Made by a program: the position numbers and the translations under genes. Source: TMP-86 sp039807285 (GTDB lineage: Bacteria; Pseudomonadota; Gammaproteobacteria; Steroidobacterales; Steroidobacteraceae). From it: 64,000 nt of DNA. The notes beneath the pieces were generated by a model. That model did no database searches and was not told where the DNA came from. It worked only from the letters and a program-made list of their open reading frames with translations. Positions within the stretch are counted from its first letter, which is position 1, and every line of letters starts with the position of its first letter. This document shows, piece after piece, positions 62,626 through 64,000 of this stretch. The stretch lies in NCBI GenBank assembly GCA_044226785.1, contig JBGAGK010000013.1, forward strand, positions 1 to 64,000, given 5' to 3'.

Positions 62626-63849
62626 TGAGTGACGCGAGCCGCGCCATGAGCGAGACCCGGGTGCTGATCGTCGAGGATGATGCGGACCTGCGCGAGGCAT
62701 TGACCGACACGCTGCGCGCGGCCGGCATCACGGCGCAGGGCGCTGCGGATGCCGCCGATGCATTGCGCCTTCTGGAGCAGGGGCCGATGGCTGGACCTGC
62801 CCGTCGTACTGATGACAGCCCACGCCAGCGTCGCGCGGGCGGTGGAGGCAATGCGCGAGGGCGCGGTGGACTACATCGTGAAGCCTTTCGATGCGCCCCG
62901 GCTCGTGGAGCTCGCCGCCCGCCTTCTGGCCGCCCGGGAGGCGCCCGCCGGTCTGGTCGCGGAAGATCCGCAATCACAGCGGGTTCTGGCACTGGCGGCG
63001 CGCATCGCACAGAGCGATGCAACCGTGCTTCTCACCGGACCCAGCGGCACCGGCAAGGAAGTCTTTGCCCGCTACATCCGCGACCGCTCTGCGCGTGCCA
63101 ACGCGCCGTTCGTGGCGATCAACTGCGCGGCCATTCCCGAGAACATGCTCGAGGCCACGCTGTTCGGCCACGAGCGCGGTGCATTCACCGGAGCGCTCGC
63201 TGCCCGTGCGGGCAAGTTCGAGCAGGCACAGGGCGGCACACTGCTGCTGGACGAGATTTCCGAAATGGATCTGGCGCTGCAGGCCAAGATCCTGCGCGTA
63301 CTCCAGGAGCGCGAAGTGGAGCGGGTCGGCGGCAATCGCACCATCGCCCTGGACGTGCGGGTGATCGCCACATCCAATCGCGACCTGGCCGCGGAAGTGC
63401 TGGCGGACCGGCGCGCCGACATCCTGCCGCTGGCGCAGTGCGCGCTCAAGGCCTGCGGGCGTGGAGAGCTGCAGTTTTCCGCGACGGCACGTGCGGCATT
63501 GCTGGCCCACGACTGGCCGGGCAACGTGCGCGAGCTGTGCAACACCGTGCAGCGCGCCGCCCTGCTGTGTGAAGGCACCCGGATCGATGCACAGGCCCTG
63601 GGCCTGCCGGAGCCGGTCGCAGCGGTGGCGGATTCGCCCCCCGCGAGCGGATCGCTCCTGGATCTGGATCTTCGGGCCCGCGAGTGCCAGCTGATTTTCG
63701 ACACGCTGCGAGCCACCGCCGGGAGCCGCAAGCGCGCCGCCGAGCAACTGGGCATCAGCGCCCGCACCTTGCGTCACAAGCTGCAGCAGTTCAGGGCGGC
63801 CGGCATCGAGATTCCAGGGCGTGGGGCCTGCGCGAGGAGCGTGCCATGA
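62622..63849 (+). pseudogene. fleR: Flagellar response regulator FleR/FlrC with two internal losses
   Basis: Two frames together make a FleR-like sigma54 activator. Frame 1 (from 62622 or ATG 62646) gives the receiver start ETRVLIVEDDADLREALTDT, then ALRLLEQGP near 62787. From about 62785 the coding frame shifts and continues with WLDLPVVLMTAHASVARAVE and DYIVKPF. The intervening block with the phospho-acceptor Asp (about 20-25 residues) is absent. The AAA+ part has GPSGTGKEVFAR, ERGAFTGALAAR and GGTLLLDEISEMD, but the text runs AAEVLADRRADILPLAQ, lacking the GRFREDL-YRLNVFP-L-PPL segment that its neighbour at 59661 retains. The Fis-type C-terminus is intact. It is a true mutant or an assembly error. 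Confidence 0.8.
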
Positions 63850-64000
63850 GTGCAGACATCAGCAGGGTGCTGGGAGAGATGCGTGCATTGCAGGCGCGCA
63901 TCAGCCCGACCGCCACGCCTGCCACCGAAGCGGCGCCGGGATCGGACTTCGCCACGCTCCTGAAGGGCTCCGTGGACCGGGTCGCCGGCATGCAGTCGCA
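63846..64000 (+). CDS. fliE: Flagellar hook-basal body protein FliE, N-terminal part (cut by window edge)
   Basis: About 51 codons of a FliE-type MS-ring/rod adaptor. The ATG overlaps the fleR stop (ATGA) and the text reads MSADISRVLGEMRALQARIS, ending FATLLKGSVDRVAGMQSQ; the F-x-x-LLK-x-x-x-D-x-V motif is that of FliE, and fliE is the gene that normally follows fleSR. The rest lies beyond the right edge. Confidence 0.82.
   Translation, partial: MSADISRVLGEMRALQARISPTATPATEAAPGSDFATLLKGSVDRVAGMQS

Overview
The window is GC-rich with short intergenic gaps. It looks like a Gammaproteobacterium in the broad Xanthomonadales, Nevskiales or Steroidobacterales region. The reasons are a sigma54/FleQ/FleSR-type flagellar cascade with a sigma28 late class, a double-length UvrA-like protein, a fused isobutyryl-CoA mutase and TRAP plus TonB-dependent uptake. 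No rRNA, tRNA, CRISPR array or intact insertion sequence was seen. A 19-base N run inside flgK shows that this is a draft assembly.

Region 1 (1-5.4 kb): an acyl-CoA dehydrogenase, cut by the left edge, and IcmF form a minus-strand operon. A TetR regulator is divergent, and a perfect 16-bp palindrome lies between them. A VapC-type PIN-domain remnant follows.

Region 2 (5.4-13.4 kb) is mostly minus-strand envelope or secreted proteins: an S58 peptidase, an NTF2-like secreted protein, an ArnT-like glycosyltransferase, a cupin coupled to a chorismate-lyase-like protein, a HAF-repeat protein whose signal peptide is out of frame, and a tandem thioredoxin protein. The region ends in a decayed ATPase fragment.

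Region 3 (13.4-30.7 kb) is a catabolic island: a serine hydrolase, an XRE-cupin regulator, a DadA-like oxidase, then a tightly coupled run of M81 metallopeptidase, TRAP transporter (M-P-Q order), GH172 (DUF2961), fucose/arabinose-type isomerase, FGGY pentulose kinase and HSL esterase, followed by a TonB receptor and a TAP-like hydrolase. GH172, isomerase and kinase fit release of a pentose such as D-arabinofuranose and its conversion to a pentulose phosphate. Related AT-rich sites lie in three control regions of the island.

Region 4 (30.7-39.7 kb): the double UvrA-like protein, a DUF1611/DgcN-like protein and a large FecR/DUF6600-like secreted protein with an Asn/Thr-rich, VER-repeat and Gln-rich tail.

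Region 5 (39.7-64 kb) is a flagellar cluster. On the minus strand are flgA-flgM-flgN-csrA-pilZ. On the plus strand are flgBCDEFGHIJ-KL, then (after slyD/rimO on the minus strand) fliC-flaG-fliDST-pilZ, a FleQ-like activator, a decayed ATPase, fleS, fleR and the start of fliE. I found four sigma54-type promoters (flgA, flgB, fliD, fleS) and three sigma28-type promoters (flgM, flgK, fliC). Two oddities stand out: fleR lacks both its phospho-acceptor segment (with a frameshift) and an AAA+ segment, and CsrA carries a long insertion.
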